Below, one piece after another: positions 1-8,860 of a DNA stretch of 64,000 nt (its first letter is position 1; each line of letters opens with the position of its first letter). Made by a program: the position numbers and the translations under genes. Where the stretch lies: assembly GCF_029227915.1 (NCBI RefSeq), contig NC_079881.1:14175501-14239500 (forward strand). Reading direction: 5' to 3'. Below the pieces are notes generated by a model that was given only the letters and a program-made list of their open reading frames with translations, did no database searches and was not told the origin of the DNA. The DNA is from Hydractinia symbiolongicarpus (Eukaryota; Cnidaria; Hydrozoa; Anthoathecata; Hydractiniidae).

Positions 1-1196
1 TCAAAACCAGCAAATTCAACAGTATCGTGGGCAAATTTGAATTTGGATGGGTTCTGGATAATGCCGTTTCGCCCACATGTATCTAACCAACGACAGGTAT
101 GGAAAAAATATTCACCAATGTCACTTGCCCATAATAAAGAGTCATCAGTCACCTTAATTTTGTTCGGAAAATCGGATACTATAGCATCGAATCGCCTTCA
201 ATATCCGTCGCCTGAGGTGATGTAACCTTGTGGTAGGGTGCAGTATCTGTATCGACCCCAGGGCGTGATGTACGTTGTTAAATGGCGATCCTCTTCGCGC
301 AGTGGGACGCTATGATAACCGTTCCAGGCATCCGATACTGTTTTCTTTGTGTGCTGAGGAACTGTACGCACCTGATGAAACGGGGATGGTGTGTGATGTG
401 TTTCCCGTGTAGCATGTTTGTTGGGTGCTTGAAAATCAACACAACGTCTAGGTTTTCCATTCTTCTTGGGGCACACGACCATTCTGTGACACCAGGTCAC
501 AGGTTCACCAATGGGTACAGGCTCAATAACTCCGAGGTTGACGTCCCGGTCCAAATCGGCTTTGACCTGCTCCTGCCAGTGGATTGGAACCGGTATGGGA
601 GAATGATGTGCAGTCGGTTCAGCATCCTGGTCGATCATCAGTCTAACAGGTGGTCCAGACATCAACGGTAACGGTTGGTGCTCACATGTGTTGAAAGTGC
701 TGTCTTTGTAATAATTTAGAATCCACTGTTCAAACTTTTCACGATTCTGTTCTGTGGGTGGAAATGGCAACTCCTTGGGAATGGGAGGTGGTACCGTTCG
801 TTTTGGACAGGCACATTCGTTGTGTTGTAGTGGACCAGTGATAGTATTGGCACCGATAGATGGAAACTCTGCAGGTATAATGCCAAGGTCAACACATGCA
901 CTCCGACTAAGGTAGAACTTATCTGAATCATTGGTGACATAGGTAAACTGCTTGGTCTCCTGAAGAGAACCGTCCTGACTAATGCCAGAGATGCGGAGAA
1001 TGATAGCACCTAGTATCTTGATGGCTTGTCCATTAGCTGCATCCATTTTCATGCGGACCGGAATAAGATCTTTTATATTAAGGTGAAAACGTTGCACCCA
1101 TTTGAAACCGATGAGGAAACTCTGACATCCAGTGTCTGCCATTGCTGGGATGGATATGGGCGATTCTCTAGTTCCGTGAGGGATTGTAAACCCCAA
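1..1196 (-). pseudogene. Ty3/gypsy pol fragment: aspartic protease and reverse transcriptase fingers/palm (runs off the window)
   Basis: Reads on the minus strand in the same frame as the gag at 1251-2354. A retropepsin active site DTGC occurs near 1140, within AMADTGCQSFLIG. It is followed by a typical gypsy RT start (VVCPKKNGKPRRCVDF, then WNGYHSVPLREEDRH and TPWGRYRYCTLPQG). A stop codon at about 198-200 interrupts the RT. The same frame then continues to the window edge with a VTDDSLLW segment where the catalytic YVDD-type motif is expected. RNase H and integrase would lie beyond position 1. The family function is reverse transcription and polyprotein cleavage. The stop makes this copy defective. 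The DTG plus RT order identifies Ty3/gypsy rather than Copia, and the exact clade is not resolved. Confidence 0.85.
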
Positions 1197-1250
1197 TTCC
1201 TCGTAATCAGTATCAGCGATTCGGACAGCTAGGTTAAGGAATGGCTGCGA

Positions 1251-2354
1251 TTAAGATGGAGTTTTCTTCCACATGTTCTTACGCTTGTCGTGACAGTGAT
1301 GGTCTGCTGGGTTGGTTCTACTCTGCTTAAGATTCATAGAACAGAGTGAGTTGAAGGTGTTAACGGATTCTTCAACAAGAGCAGTCTGATCAGCTTTCTT
1401 ATCCTTGTTTTTCTTGTCCTTGTTGCGACACACATGATCGAAATGATGTAGGCGCTGACAGTGTCCACATGAGTGACTGAATGCGGGGCAGGAAGATTTT
1501 CTGGACTGTAATGAATTACCACTATGACAATGTGTTCCGCAATATCCGCATTTTGGTGATGAAGTGTCTCGTTTGGAGTCGACATCATTTTTGGGCTTGG
1601 TAAACGAGTCTCGCTTTCCCTTTCGGTATTGACTGTGTATGACACTAGCCTGATGACTGTCAAGTAAACGCGTGGCAGATCGCTTACCAGCTTCTTTTGT
1701 TTCGACGAATTTCATAACCTGCTCCAGGGGCATCTCCTGGTTGGTGTGGCCGAGGAGTTCCAGCTGGATATATGGATCTGCAATGCCTCGACTAAGTACG
1801 TCTCGCAGAATATGCTCTGTATAGTCAACGTCATAGTTACACTCAGGGCACGATACGGTGTATTTGCAAACGCCATCCTGTCCTTTTAATCTCGCACCAA
1901 AGGATCGTATCGATTCTTCAAGTTCTTGACACATGTTATTGAGGGCTACGCGAGCGACCATTGCGTTTTCTTCTCGAACGGCGAGGGATTTCATTGACGA
2001 GAGGATAACATCTTCACTTTTATCTGCCAGCATACCAGCAGTTGATCGTGTCAAATCTCTGCGTAACTGTTCATCACAGCATTCTAATAACTGCAAGACA
2101 GCGTCCCTGCCTGTGATCTTTGTAGCTGTTTTGTATTCCCTCCATCTGGTAAGAAAGTATGTCCAGTCATCTGATGATCCGGCTAATATGATGGTTGGGC
2201 GCTTCACGCGCTCGATTTTAGCGGAGGATGAGGCGGAGAAACTACCATTAGAGTGGGTGGTGGCGTGGGTAGTCAGCAAAGCAGCAAAAATGACGGGGTC
2301 TAGATCTGGTGTAGCGTATGAGCAGTCGGGGACTGGGCAATCAACAGACGGCAT
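1251..2354 (-). CDS. Ty3/gypsy Gag with C2H2-like and CCHC-like knuckles
   Basis: A 367-residue ORF directly upstream of, and in frame with, the protease/RT segment. It starts with a short zinc-binding-looking segment (CPVPDCSYATPD...HATTH). It then has an acidic helical region typical of gag capsid domains (RWREYKTATKI, LLECCDEQLRRDL) and ends in a Cys/His-rich nucleocapsid (CGYCGTHCHSG, CGHCQRLHHFDHVC) and a lysine-rich tail. It ends with TAA at 1251-1253, and 18 codons later the pol frame resumes without a shift. Gag and pol were therefore probably one polyprotein, split by a nonsense mutation or by read-through. No convincing 5' LTR or primer-binding site was found upstream. Confidence 0.8.
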   Translation of the reverse strand: MPSVDCPVPDCSYATPDLDPVIFAALLTTHATTHSNGSFSASSSAKIERVKRPTIILAGSSDDWTYFLTRWREYKTATKITGRDAVLQLLECCDEQLRRDLTRSTAGMLADKSEDVILSSMKSLAVREENAMVARVALNNMCQELEESIRSFGARLKGQDGVCKYTVSCPECNYDVDYTEHILRDVLSRGIADPYIQLELLGHTNQEMPLEQVMKFVETKEAGKRSATRLLDSHQASVIHSQYRKGKRDSFTKPKNDVDSKRDTSSPKCGYCGTHCHSGNSLQSRKSSCPAFSHSCGHCQRLHHFDHVCRNKDKKNKDKKADQTALVEESVNTFNSLCSMNLKQSRTNPADHHCHDKRKNMWKKTPS

Positions 2355-3269
2355 ATTGTATGAAGCTCTACTCAGTAAGATTAAACAAATTGATCAACAT
2401 AGATAGGAATCAAACCATTTGCGTAATAATTATGCAATGTTGATTTGAAACATAAATAATATATACAATGTTATTGTCCATGGTTAATGTCTATTATTCC
2501 CAAGTGTATGGTCAGGCTATGAGGTTTGTTTGACTTTTTTTATCTTCTGAAAGCTTTATATTTTTGTAATATTTGTTCTCTGTGTGTTAGCTAGGTTAGC
2601 AGTTAGCTAGGTAGCTACATTTTTTTCAGAAACCTTATTCTGCAAATAAAATGGCTGAGCGATTGTTTAAGCTGGACGGATAACGACAGGCTGTTACCTG
2701 TGTTTTTATTTAAACCAAAGTTGCAATAAAGTTTTTTTTGGAACTCTGTTTAACTGTACTAAGCGCTTAGCCCAGTGTTAACAACAGACTGTTTTTTTTA
2801 AAAAAACAGTCTGTCACACCTATGGGCATGTGGGATGACCTGTACTAAGGGGTTAGCCCACTGTGACAATTAATTTTAAACTTTCTTAGGAATCACGCCT
2901 GTACGAATGTGCAACACTGCTTACCTGGACTAACCACTCACCCCTGTGTTAGCAATGGGCTGTTTCTTGTGTTTTTATTTAAAAAGAATCAATGAGAAAG
3001 TTTTTTTAAAAGGGTATTGTCCCTATGCTCCTGTTCAACTCTGTTTAACTGTACTAAGCGCTTAGCCCGATGTCACAATTAATTTTTTAACTTTAACAAA
3101 AACTTATTCTGCAAAATAAAGTAATACTGACCAATTGTTTTTGCTATGACGGAATCACAACGGTTGCAAACTGTGTTTTTACTTCAGCGGGAAAGTTATT
3201 TTTTGAAAAGTATGTTACAGTCGCAACACTACAATGGTGTATGTGCTTCACTTGATTTACGACATACTG
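2355..3269 (+). repeat. Helitron-family body (partial), plus orientation
   Basis: No gene. AT-rich DNA sharing long blocks with the reverse complement of 25800-26900 and with 29990-30620. Examples are the GTGTTTTTATTTAAACC blocks, the repeated TGTACTAAGCGCTTAGCCC units and GGTGTATGTGCTTCACTTGA near 3230. These are the internal degenerate subrepeats of the long Helitron family seen complete further right. Neither terminus is present here. Confidence 0.6.
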
Positions 3270-3660
3270 CACATTGCAGAAATTTCAGCAGGTGAAGAAT
3301 CCTTAAATGACGGGGAAGAGGATGCGTCAACATCTTCGATGGAAGAGGATGTGGCAACATCTTCTGGAGAAGACATACACGAGGATGAGAACAGATATAG
3401 AGGTGACCTAAAAATGACGATCAAGATTCCGAAGAAGGAAAAGCCTGCAAGATGAAGTCAGCGAGAAATCAGACCCCCACCAAAGTTCACCTACAACACA
3501 ATGGGTGATCCAGCTGTTAAGCAGATTGGAGTACAACGTCAAACTACAAAATACGTTCTGAATCCTCAAGTCAGACCTTTCACTCAATCCATTGGAAATG
3601 TTTATCAAGTTGGACCAGCAGTTTGAGTGTGAGTCCAAAGGGGATTGCGATGCGCAAAGG
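3270..3660 (+). pseudogene. Retroelement Pol C-terminal tail remnant
   Basis: An acidic stretch (GEESLNDGEEDASTSS...) is followed, after a frame disruption near 3453, by a short segment REIRPPPKFTYNTMGDP. Segments like this are common at the C-terminus of gypsy integrases, downstream of the chromodomain-like region. Together with the purine tract and candidate LTR at 4035-4275 it suggests the 3' end of an LTR retrotransposon in plus orientation. The match is short, so the assignment is tentative. An alternative is a captured host exon inside a Helitron. Confidence 0.35.
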
Positions 3661-4034
3661 GGGGAGCGCTCGAGATTGAAACATCATTTAGTACAGCATG
3701 CGACGTGCGAAAAAAAATTACATATTGACTAAACTATTAGGCGTTTTACTTACTCCTTAACTGATTGTTTGTTTAAAAGACTGTTTGTTTCACATACACA
3801 AAATAAAAACGAAAAAAAAAATCATCGAAACTGTACATATTAATAAACCATTCTCGTTGTTTGCATTAAAGAAGAATTGTTACATTATTATACATTGATT
3901 GATTGATTGTTGACATTTGGTTGTTATGTTGGCTACAAGATAATGTTATAAGTCGGTGGTCTTAACTGGGTTGAAAAAGTATTCCTACGATGAGAGCTGT
4001 TATTTCTATTTAAACGTTTGGAAGATTTGTTAAA

Positions 4035-4045
4035 TAAGGGGAGAG
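4035..4045 (+). other. Candidate polypurine tract
   Basis: AAGGGGAGAG lies directly before TGTGACAGGGG, the arrangement expected of the plus-strand primer site next to a 3' LTR. Confidence 0.4.
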
Positions 4046-4275
4046 TGTGACAGGGGTATATCTGTCTGATCTGTCTCCTGTTGGCGTTGTCGATGTGCGC
4101 CTTTGTGGTAGCTTGGTCTACCATATTTGTTTTTGTTTTTGTAAAATAAGTGAGTATGTGTGTCCAGCGGGAGAGCAGATTTGAGATTTTAACGAGTAGA
4201 CAACTGTATTTTTAAAAACGAAGATAAAACAAAACTTTATAACTACCAAGACTTATTATTATTCGCCCTGTTTAC
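4046..4275 (+). repeat. Candidate solo or 3' LTR
   Basis: Begins TGTGACAGGGGTATATC after a purine tract and appears to end at TGTTTACA, where sequence similar to the Helitron body resumes. Only one copy lies in the window, so the boundaries cannot be tested by comparison. Confidence 0.35.
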
Positions 4276-4572
4276 ATTATTTTATTTTGCGGAATAACTT
4301 TTTGTGAAATTTATCGTGACACTGGGCTAAGCGCTTACTACAGTTAAACCGTGTTACCCATGCATATAGGAATAATACGCCTTTGGAAAAAGCTTTCTCA
4401 CATACTCTGTTTAAAAAATTATGTAAGGAAATAAATTGATTTCTGTAATTTATTTTGAAAAATCATAAGATTTCTAATTAAACAATCCCCTGGTTTCCAA
4501 AAATTCGCGGAAAGATCAAAGGAATATCGGTAACCCTTTTGAACAGACAAAATACGGCTATTATTATAGAGA
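4276..4572 (-). mobile_element. Long-family Helitron, 5' portion, minus orientation
   Basis: Reading the minus strand, the right edge starts TCTCTATAATAATAGCCGT, the conserved 5' end of the family. The body contains the TACAGTTAAACCGTGTT subrepeat. The 3' hairpin and CTAG end are missing, so the copy is truncated. Confidence 0.55.
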
Positions 4573-4745
4573 CTAGTCGTTAGCCCGTGGAAAAATCCAC
4601 GGGTTCGCCCGTCCTTTAAATTTACCCGTGGCAACAAAGTGGATAAAAATATATCGCATTTGATATTCGTGTTTCCGTAGCACGATTTTCTGACTCAGCG
4701 GGGGTCCGCGCAGAGACAGACAAAATACGGCTATTATTAAAGGGA
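4573..4745 (-). mobile_element. Short non-autonomous Helitron, 173 bp
   Basis: On the minus strand it opens TCCCTTTAATAATAGCCGT and closes with the hairpin CCCGTGG/CCACGGG, followed by CTAACGACTAG. A 5' TC, a 3' hairpin about 10 nt from the end and a terminal CTRR are the Helitron signature. It abuts other family members on both sides. Confidence 0.75.
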
Positions 4746-5288
4746 CTAGTCGATAAGGCCCGTGGAAAAATCCACTTAGGCAGGATAACAGAGAAAAACA
4801 ACCGTCATTTAAATTTTGATGACTTCAGCAGAGACATGTCAGAACACAATTTTGTTTTTTTAGAAATGTGTATGCCTGTTGCATTCATCGTATAGATCTT
4901 GAAACGCTGATCAAGAAAATGTATAGGATCGTGTACTTGTGACAAAGGTGTTTTTATGACGTCATTTACCCGTCCATTCCGAAACGGATTTGGTGTCCCA
5001 GGTTTGGAAAACTTACCCAAATTGGTCCCAGGTAGTCCCTAGTTACCCACGCAGGAGATGACGTCAGTTATTTCCACTCGTTTCCAAGTTATTTAGCCTT
5101 AAATTTAAAAGTGCAATGCAATGGCTTCACTAATCTTAATATACTTTCCTTTGACGTCAATATTGCTCTAACGTCAAAGTTTGCTAATTTACAGAACAAA
5201 TTTATAGGCGATGTTTTATAGAGTTTATCAAAGAAATCTTATGTACTTTGCAAAAGTCACAGACAGAACTGGCGTATTATTATATAGA
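4746..5288 (-). mobile_element. Second-subfamily Helitron, 543 bp
   Basis: Minus orientation. The 5' end is TCTATATAATAATACGCC and the 3' end is CCACGGGCCTTATCGACTAG, preceded by a GTGGA/TCCAC stem. There is no coding capacity. It serves as a reference for the related copy that the Polinton interrupts, because 4960-5060 closely matches 29095-29190. Confidence 0.7.
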
Positions 5289-5646
5289 CTAGTCGATAAG
5301 GCCCGTGGAAAAATCCACTAAGGCAGGATAAAAATGAAAACGAAGCGTCATTTGAATTTTGATGACGTCAGAAACTCATCCACAAAAAAAATCATAATTT
5401 TGTTTTCACTTTGCCTCTATTGTGTAGAGCTTAAATTGCTGATCAAGAAAATGTATATGATCGTGTGATTTTGATGACCAGTTAATGAGATATAAGGGTT
5501 TAAAAATTTTGCTGACGTCAGCAATGGCCCGTCAAAACTTAAAATTTCTTTTTTAGAGATTTGTATACTTGTTGCCTCCATCGCGTAAATCTTGAAACGC
5601 TGATCAAGAAAATGTATAGGATTATGTACTTTTTATAAACGAGCTA
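5289..5646 (-). mobile_element. Helitron interrupted by the Polinton, 3' half
   Basis: Contains the 3' CTAG end (5289-5292) and part of the body. Its other half is at 29051-29434. The two halves together resemble the intact copy at 4746-5288, so the Polinton inserted into an existing Helitron. Confidence 0.7.
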
Positions 5647-5908
5647 GAGTAGGGAGGTAATATAATCAGGTTTTAGGTTTTCGACGGTCAAACCCCTATT
5701 AAAAACGCTGCTTTTAGACCCCTAAAAAATCTGTGACGTCACAGATTTCATCATGCCTCAAATGAGTAAACAAGTCACGTGACATCATGACGGCACTCGA
5801 CAAAACGCTGACATCATCAAAAATGACGGCACTCGACAAAACTGCTGACATCAACAAATCTGTTTGAGTAGGGAAATTCCCTACTCAAATTGCGACCGCT
5901 GTTAGTTG
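5647..5908 (+). repeat. Polinton left terminal inverted repeat
   Basis: Inverted copy of 28786-29050. It contains a long palindrome at 5727-5748 with a TGACGTCA core, a GTCACGTGAC palindrome near 5776, two to three copies of an ATGACGGCACTCGACAAAAC unit, and a palindrome at 5863-5890 (arms TTTGAGTAGGGAA). These are possible protein-binding or replication-origin sites. Confidence 0.9.
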
Positions 5909-5938
5909 AAGTCCAAAATCTGTATAAAATAAAGAGCA

Positions 5939-6438
5939 ATGAGTTGGTTCAAAAATGCAATCACCAAGCTATACAGCGCTGAAGCCGAGGAAGATTACCA
6001 CGACGCAGTCGAGAATGTTCAGCAATTATTTGATGAGAATGACATTCAGCAGATAGAAGACGGCAACCGGGTCTTCAAGATTGATACACCGACAGCGAAA
6101 CACAATCTCGAGCTACTAACACAAGGTGTGCAAAATGGATCCCTCTTTGGTTTTGCGCAGGTCGACATCGAAGTGCCGAAGGAGCTGCATGAAAAGTTTA
6201 GCGGGATGGCTCCGCTGCTTGTTGTGAAAGAGAGACCATCTACCTACATTCTGAAGCATATGCTTGACTACCTGACCGCCACGGGGCAAAAGCGTATGGC
6301 TGGTACATGTAAGCTGTCCGGGGTCTTGAAGGCGGACAAGATCTTGCTTTACACGCCAGTTCTTAAGTGGTACCTGGATCATGGGTTGAAGGTGACAGCA
6401 TTTTACCAGTTTTTGGATACGACCAGGCATCTCTAGAC
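5939..6438 (+). pseudogene. Polinton polymerase B deletion derivative from a divergent subfamily
   Basis: It starts MSWFKNAITKLYSA, clearly homologous to the N-terminus of the polymerase at 25728. It then jumps to a central segment (SLFGFAQVDIEVP, KILLYTPVLKWYLDHGLKV) matching the region encoded near 22350-22640. The two copies differ at many residues, so this fragment comes from a different Polinton subfamily than the resident polymerase. It is preceded by AATAAAGAGCAATG, the same start context. The intervening exonuclease domain is deleted and no catalytic motifs are present, so it cannot be an active polymerase. Confidence 0.8.
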
Positions 6439-6560
6439 ACACAAATTGTCGGTTCTTTCATCCTCCTTGTCAAAGCTGTAGATGCACCTTTTCCCCCGCA
6501 ACCAGTCTGGTAAAGGTCCACAACCTAACAAGGGCTCCCTCGTAGAGATGATCTTGATCT
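6424..6560 (-). pseudogene. Inverted fragment of polymerase B N-terminal region
   Basis: Nearly identical at the base level to 24900-25045, differing at a few positions. It lies in the opposite orientation to the adjacent polymerase derivative and is followed at once by a partial TIR copy. This marks a recombination junction. Confidence 0.8.
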
Positions 6561-6566
6561 GCAAAA

Positions 6567-6704
6567 CAAGTCACGTGACATCATGACGGCACTCGACAAA
6601 ACTGCTGACATCATCAAAAATGACGGCACTCGACAAAACTGCTGACATCAACAAATCTGTTTGAGTAGAGAAATTCCCTACTCAAATTGCGACGGTTGTT
6701 AGTT
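6567..6704 (+). repeat. Internal partial duplicate of the left TIR
   Basis: Repeats the inner half of the TIR (compare 5773-5908), including the CACGTG palindrome, the CGGCACTCGACAAAAC repeats and the TTTGAGTAG palindrome, with a few substitutions. The former left end of this Polinton probably lay here before an extra end was added outside it. Confidence 0.85.
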
Positions 6705-6751
6705 GAAGTCTGAATGTACGTATAATAAATGTCAGATAAAAGGACGCTAGA

Positions 6752-6946
6752 TTGGTACGCGGTTTTTATGGAGGTGTGGGGGCTGTCCTAGCCCTCACCT
6801 CGACCGCACTTGTGATAGCTGCCCTAGCCCTCACCTCTACCGCACTTGTGATGAAAAGTGCGAAAGAAGAGGAAAAGTGCGGGAGGGTTATCAACGCTCT
6901 AGTAGAGAAAATTGACGATCTAGAAGAAATGGTGCGCAAAAACTAA
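6752..6946 (+). CDS. Small membrane protein, tandem paralogue 1
   Basis: Encodes a hydrophobic N-terminal half with an internally duplicated ALTSTALV unit, enough for one long or two short membrane segments. A charged helical tail follows (KSAKEEEKCGRVINALVEKIDDLEEMVRKN in part), probably a coiled coil. The gene at 7046-7189 is its paralogue. No in-frame ATG precedes the hydrophobic part, and the equivalent of the paralogue's ATG is out of frame here, so the start is probably damaged. TATAATAAATG lies just upstream at 6721. No known family was recognised. A virion membrane or host-interaction role would be a guess. Confidence 0.45.
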   Translation: MVRGFYGGVGAVLALTSTALVIAALALTSTALVMKSAKEEEKCGRVINALVEKIDDLEEMVRKN

Positions 6947-7045
6947 AAAGTCTCCAAATTGTTGCGGATACCAACAAAAACAAACGTATTGCTGGTATAA
7001 TAAATGTGAGATAAAAAGACATCGCTGGATTGGTACGCGAATTTT

Positions 7046-7189
7046 ATGCTTGTAACGTTTTTTGGATGTGTTGGAGTTGCCCTAGCCCTCACCTCTACCG
7101 CACTTGTGATGAAAAGTGAGAAAGAAGAAGAGTGCGATATCAACGCTCTAGTAGAGAGAATTAAAGAACTAGAAGATCGCAAAAACTGA
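7046..7189 (+). CDS. Small membrane protein, tandem paralogue 2 (47 aa)
   Basis: A short ORF with a proper ATG and a TGA stop. An N-terminal hydrophobic helix (VTFFGCVGVALALTSTALVM) is followed by a Glu/Lys-rich coiled-coil tail ending RKN. It is very similar to 6752-6946 but has one ALTSTALV unit instead of two. Both lie next to the duplicated left end, so the pair may have arisen with that rearrangement. It is type II-like: one helix plus a charged tail. Function unknown. Confidence 0.5.
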   Translation: MLVTFFGCVGVALALTSTALVMKSEKEEECDINALVERIKELEDRKN

Positions 7190-7215
7190 ATAATCTTTGG
7201 TGGACCATAAAACAA

Positions 7216-7482
7216 ATGGACAAACTGCGACAAGAAGCTAAAGGGTTTGGTCTCAAAGGGTACTCTATGTTGAAGCGAGCAGACCTTGTTGAAGCCATAC
7301 GCAAAGTCAAGTATAGGGATGCGTCGACACAAACGGACGTACCGTACTGCGAGCCTTGTGCTAAAATTGCATGGGAGAAAAATCTTGAACAATATTTGAG
7401 GGATCTCGCTAAAAAACAGCGACGTGTCGTATATGATGGCGACTTGCTCATAGATCAAGATACGGGAGAAGTGATCGTCTAG
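7216..7482 (+). CDS. SAP-like small DNA-binding protein (88 aa)
   Basis: The N-terminal 35 residues (LRQEAKGFGLKGYSMLKRAD then LVEAIRKV) have the helix-extended-helix pattern of SAP and Rho-N type nucleic-acid-binding domains. A Thr-rich spacer (DASTQTDV), a CxxC pair (CEPCAK) and a short acidic C-terminus follow. Intact from ATG (CAAATG context) to TAG. It converges on the gene at 7525-8169, with a hairpin between them. SAP domains usually bind AT-rich DNA, so a regulatory or packaging-related role for the element is plausible but inferred. Confidence 0.6.
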   Translation: MDKLRQEAKGFGLKGYSMLKRADLVEAIRKVKYRDASTQTDVPYCEPCAKIAWEKNLEQYLRDLAKKQRRVVYDGDLLIDQDTGEVIV

Positions 7483-7498
7483 TATGTTGACCAACATA
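7483..7498. terminator. Hairpin between convergent genes
   Basis: TATGTTG and CAACATA are separated by 2 nt, directly after the TAG of the SAP-like gene and before the end of the opposing gene. Hairpins occur at the other convergent junctions too. Confidence 0.45.
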
Positions 7499-7524
7499 TT
7501 AGACTCTGTAAGCGGGTGGAGACT

Positions 7525-8169
7525 CTAAGTAGTGCTGGCATACTGCGCAGATAGCAGTTTTTTAAAAATTTCATCCTTGGCTTCTTGCCTGCCTTGTGCC
7601 ACCAACTCTGCGCGTTCTTTCTCGTTGATGGCTTCCTCAGCCTTTTTCGTTCGTTGTCGGATCTGCTCCTTGAGCACCATGTAGCGTTGTTTTTCCTGCA
7701 TGATCCATGTAAATTCGTAGTCTGAAATTGTACCATCTTGGATCGCTCTGGAAATCTTATCATAGACAGTGTCTAGTTTTGATTCAGCTAGGAGTTTGAT
7801 GCACTCATGTTTGTGCACCTTATACTGTATCCGTTTGGAAGCATTCTTGAGGCCTACTTGGCCCATACCCACTGCAAGAGCCGCGACTTCAAGACCAATT
7901 GCTATGGGGGCTCCGAATCCGGTTGCAAGCGTGGCAATACCTGCTGCGGATGTGATGACAGTAACAGCAATCATGCCATGATCAGCATAGCGAAGCCCCA
8001 TCCCCCAAAGCTTGAACTTTTTGTAGAGTTTTTCTCTCTCTTTGATCTCGGCACGCAGGTACTGCTCGATTTCTTCAATCTTTTTTAGTCTGTAGACTTG
8101 ACTTTCTTCAGGCTCCTGCTCAGGCGCACTTGGCGGCAACGTTGGGTAAAGCTTCATTGTATCAGCCAT
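7525..8169 (-). CDS. Polinton membrane protein with coiled coils flanking a hydrophobic hairpin (214 aa)
   Basis: Starts at AATAAATGGCTGAT, immediately after the stop of the upstream gene. Domains in order: a proline-rich N-terminus (about residues 8-22), a Glu/Lys helical segment (25-52), a hydrophobic glycine/alanine region (about 65-105, including AVTVITSAAGIATLATGFGA) able to form two membrane helices, then a long charged coiled coil to the C-terminus. Architecture suggests a virion-associated or membrane-remodelling protein. I recognise no characterised family. The frame is intact, which is unusual among the larger genes of this copy. Confidence 0.65.
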   Translation of the reverse strand: MADTMKLYPTLPPSAPEQEPEESQVYRLKKIEEIEQYLRAEIKEREKLYKKFKLWGMGLRYADHGMIAVTVITSAAGIATLATGFGAPIAIGLEVAALAVGMGQVGLKNASKRIQYKVHKHECIKLLAESKLDTVYDKISRAIQDGTISDYEFTWIMQEKQRYMVLKEQIRQRTKKAEEAINEKERAELVAQGRQEAKDEIFKKLLSAQYASTT

Positions 8170-8658
8170 TTATTCTATGAGTAAATGCATCGTAATTCTG
8201 ACGAACGAAACATTTTTTTCATGATGATGCTCGTCCGTCAGCATGAACTCCAGTCTGTCTGTTGAGCCTTTCAAAGGAAGGTAGATTGGAGTGTCAAAAC
8301 TCCATGTAAGCAAGTCTCCCCATGCGTTTAACTCTTTGGTGGAAAGCAAAATAAGAATTTTTGATTTCTTCCCATCCAGTAGGCAATCGTCTTCATCCAG
8401 CTGGATGCACACGAGTCTTAATCTTTGGTATACGTCAGTTTTGTAGAAGCTGTCATAGTCGCCTTTGGTAAAATACTTTTTTGCAGGGTCGTAGGGTAGC
8501 CCCATAAGCTCCTGTAGTTTTCGATGGATTACCACAGTATACCCTTCATTCACACGGAGCCTACAGAGTCCATTTTTTAATACAAACAATTTGATCTTGT
8601 CCCCTGCCTGACTGTTGACGATGGTTGCCAAATCCTCTATCCTGTATAGACCGTTCAT
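8170..8658 (-). CDS. Candidate minor structural protein, jelly-roll-like (162 aa)
   Basis: Opens with a short GLYRIEDLATIVN motif, continues with alternating beta-like strands, and ends in a strand-rich segment (RLEFMLTDEHHHEKNVSF). The same pattern recurs in a remnant at 35766-36215 (GFYTFSELMEFV, then SLDVSIVDRYGKK), which supports a conserved element gene. All-beta composition and its place among capsid-like genes suggest a single jelly-roll or other minor capsid component, but no decisive motif is visible. The start context is GAAATTATG. It abuts the downstream gene with no gap, like an operon. Confidence 0.5.
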   Translation of the reverse strand: MNGLYRIEDLATIVNSQAGDKIKLFVLKNGLCRLRVNEGYTVVIHRKLQELMGLPYDPAKKYFTKGDYDSFYKTDVYQRLRLVCIQLDEDDCLLDGKKSKILILLSTKELNAWGDLLTWSFDTPIYLPLKGSTDRLEFMLTDEHHHEKNVSFVRITMHLLIE

Positions 8659-8860
8659 AATTTCAATTCTAGTCTCTGTCTGATCAGGCCCTGTCCTACG
8701 AATGACAAAATCATTATCGCTGTAAAGGTTCAGCTATACGGGTCGAATACTGATCGACTTTAGAGCGATCCTTGTATCTTGCCCTAGGTAATCGTCAAAA
8801 ATCGTAGGCTTCTCTATATCCGTGACATACAGCTGTCTCATGTTTATTCTTAAAGAAAAG

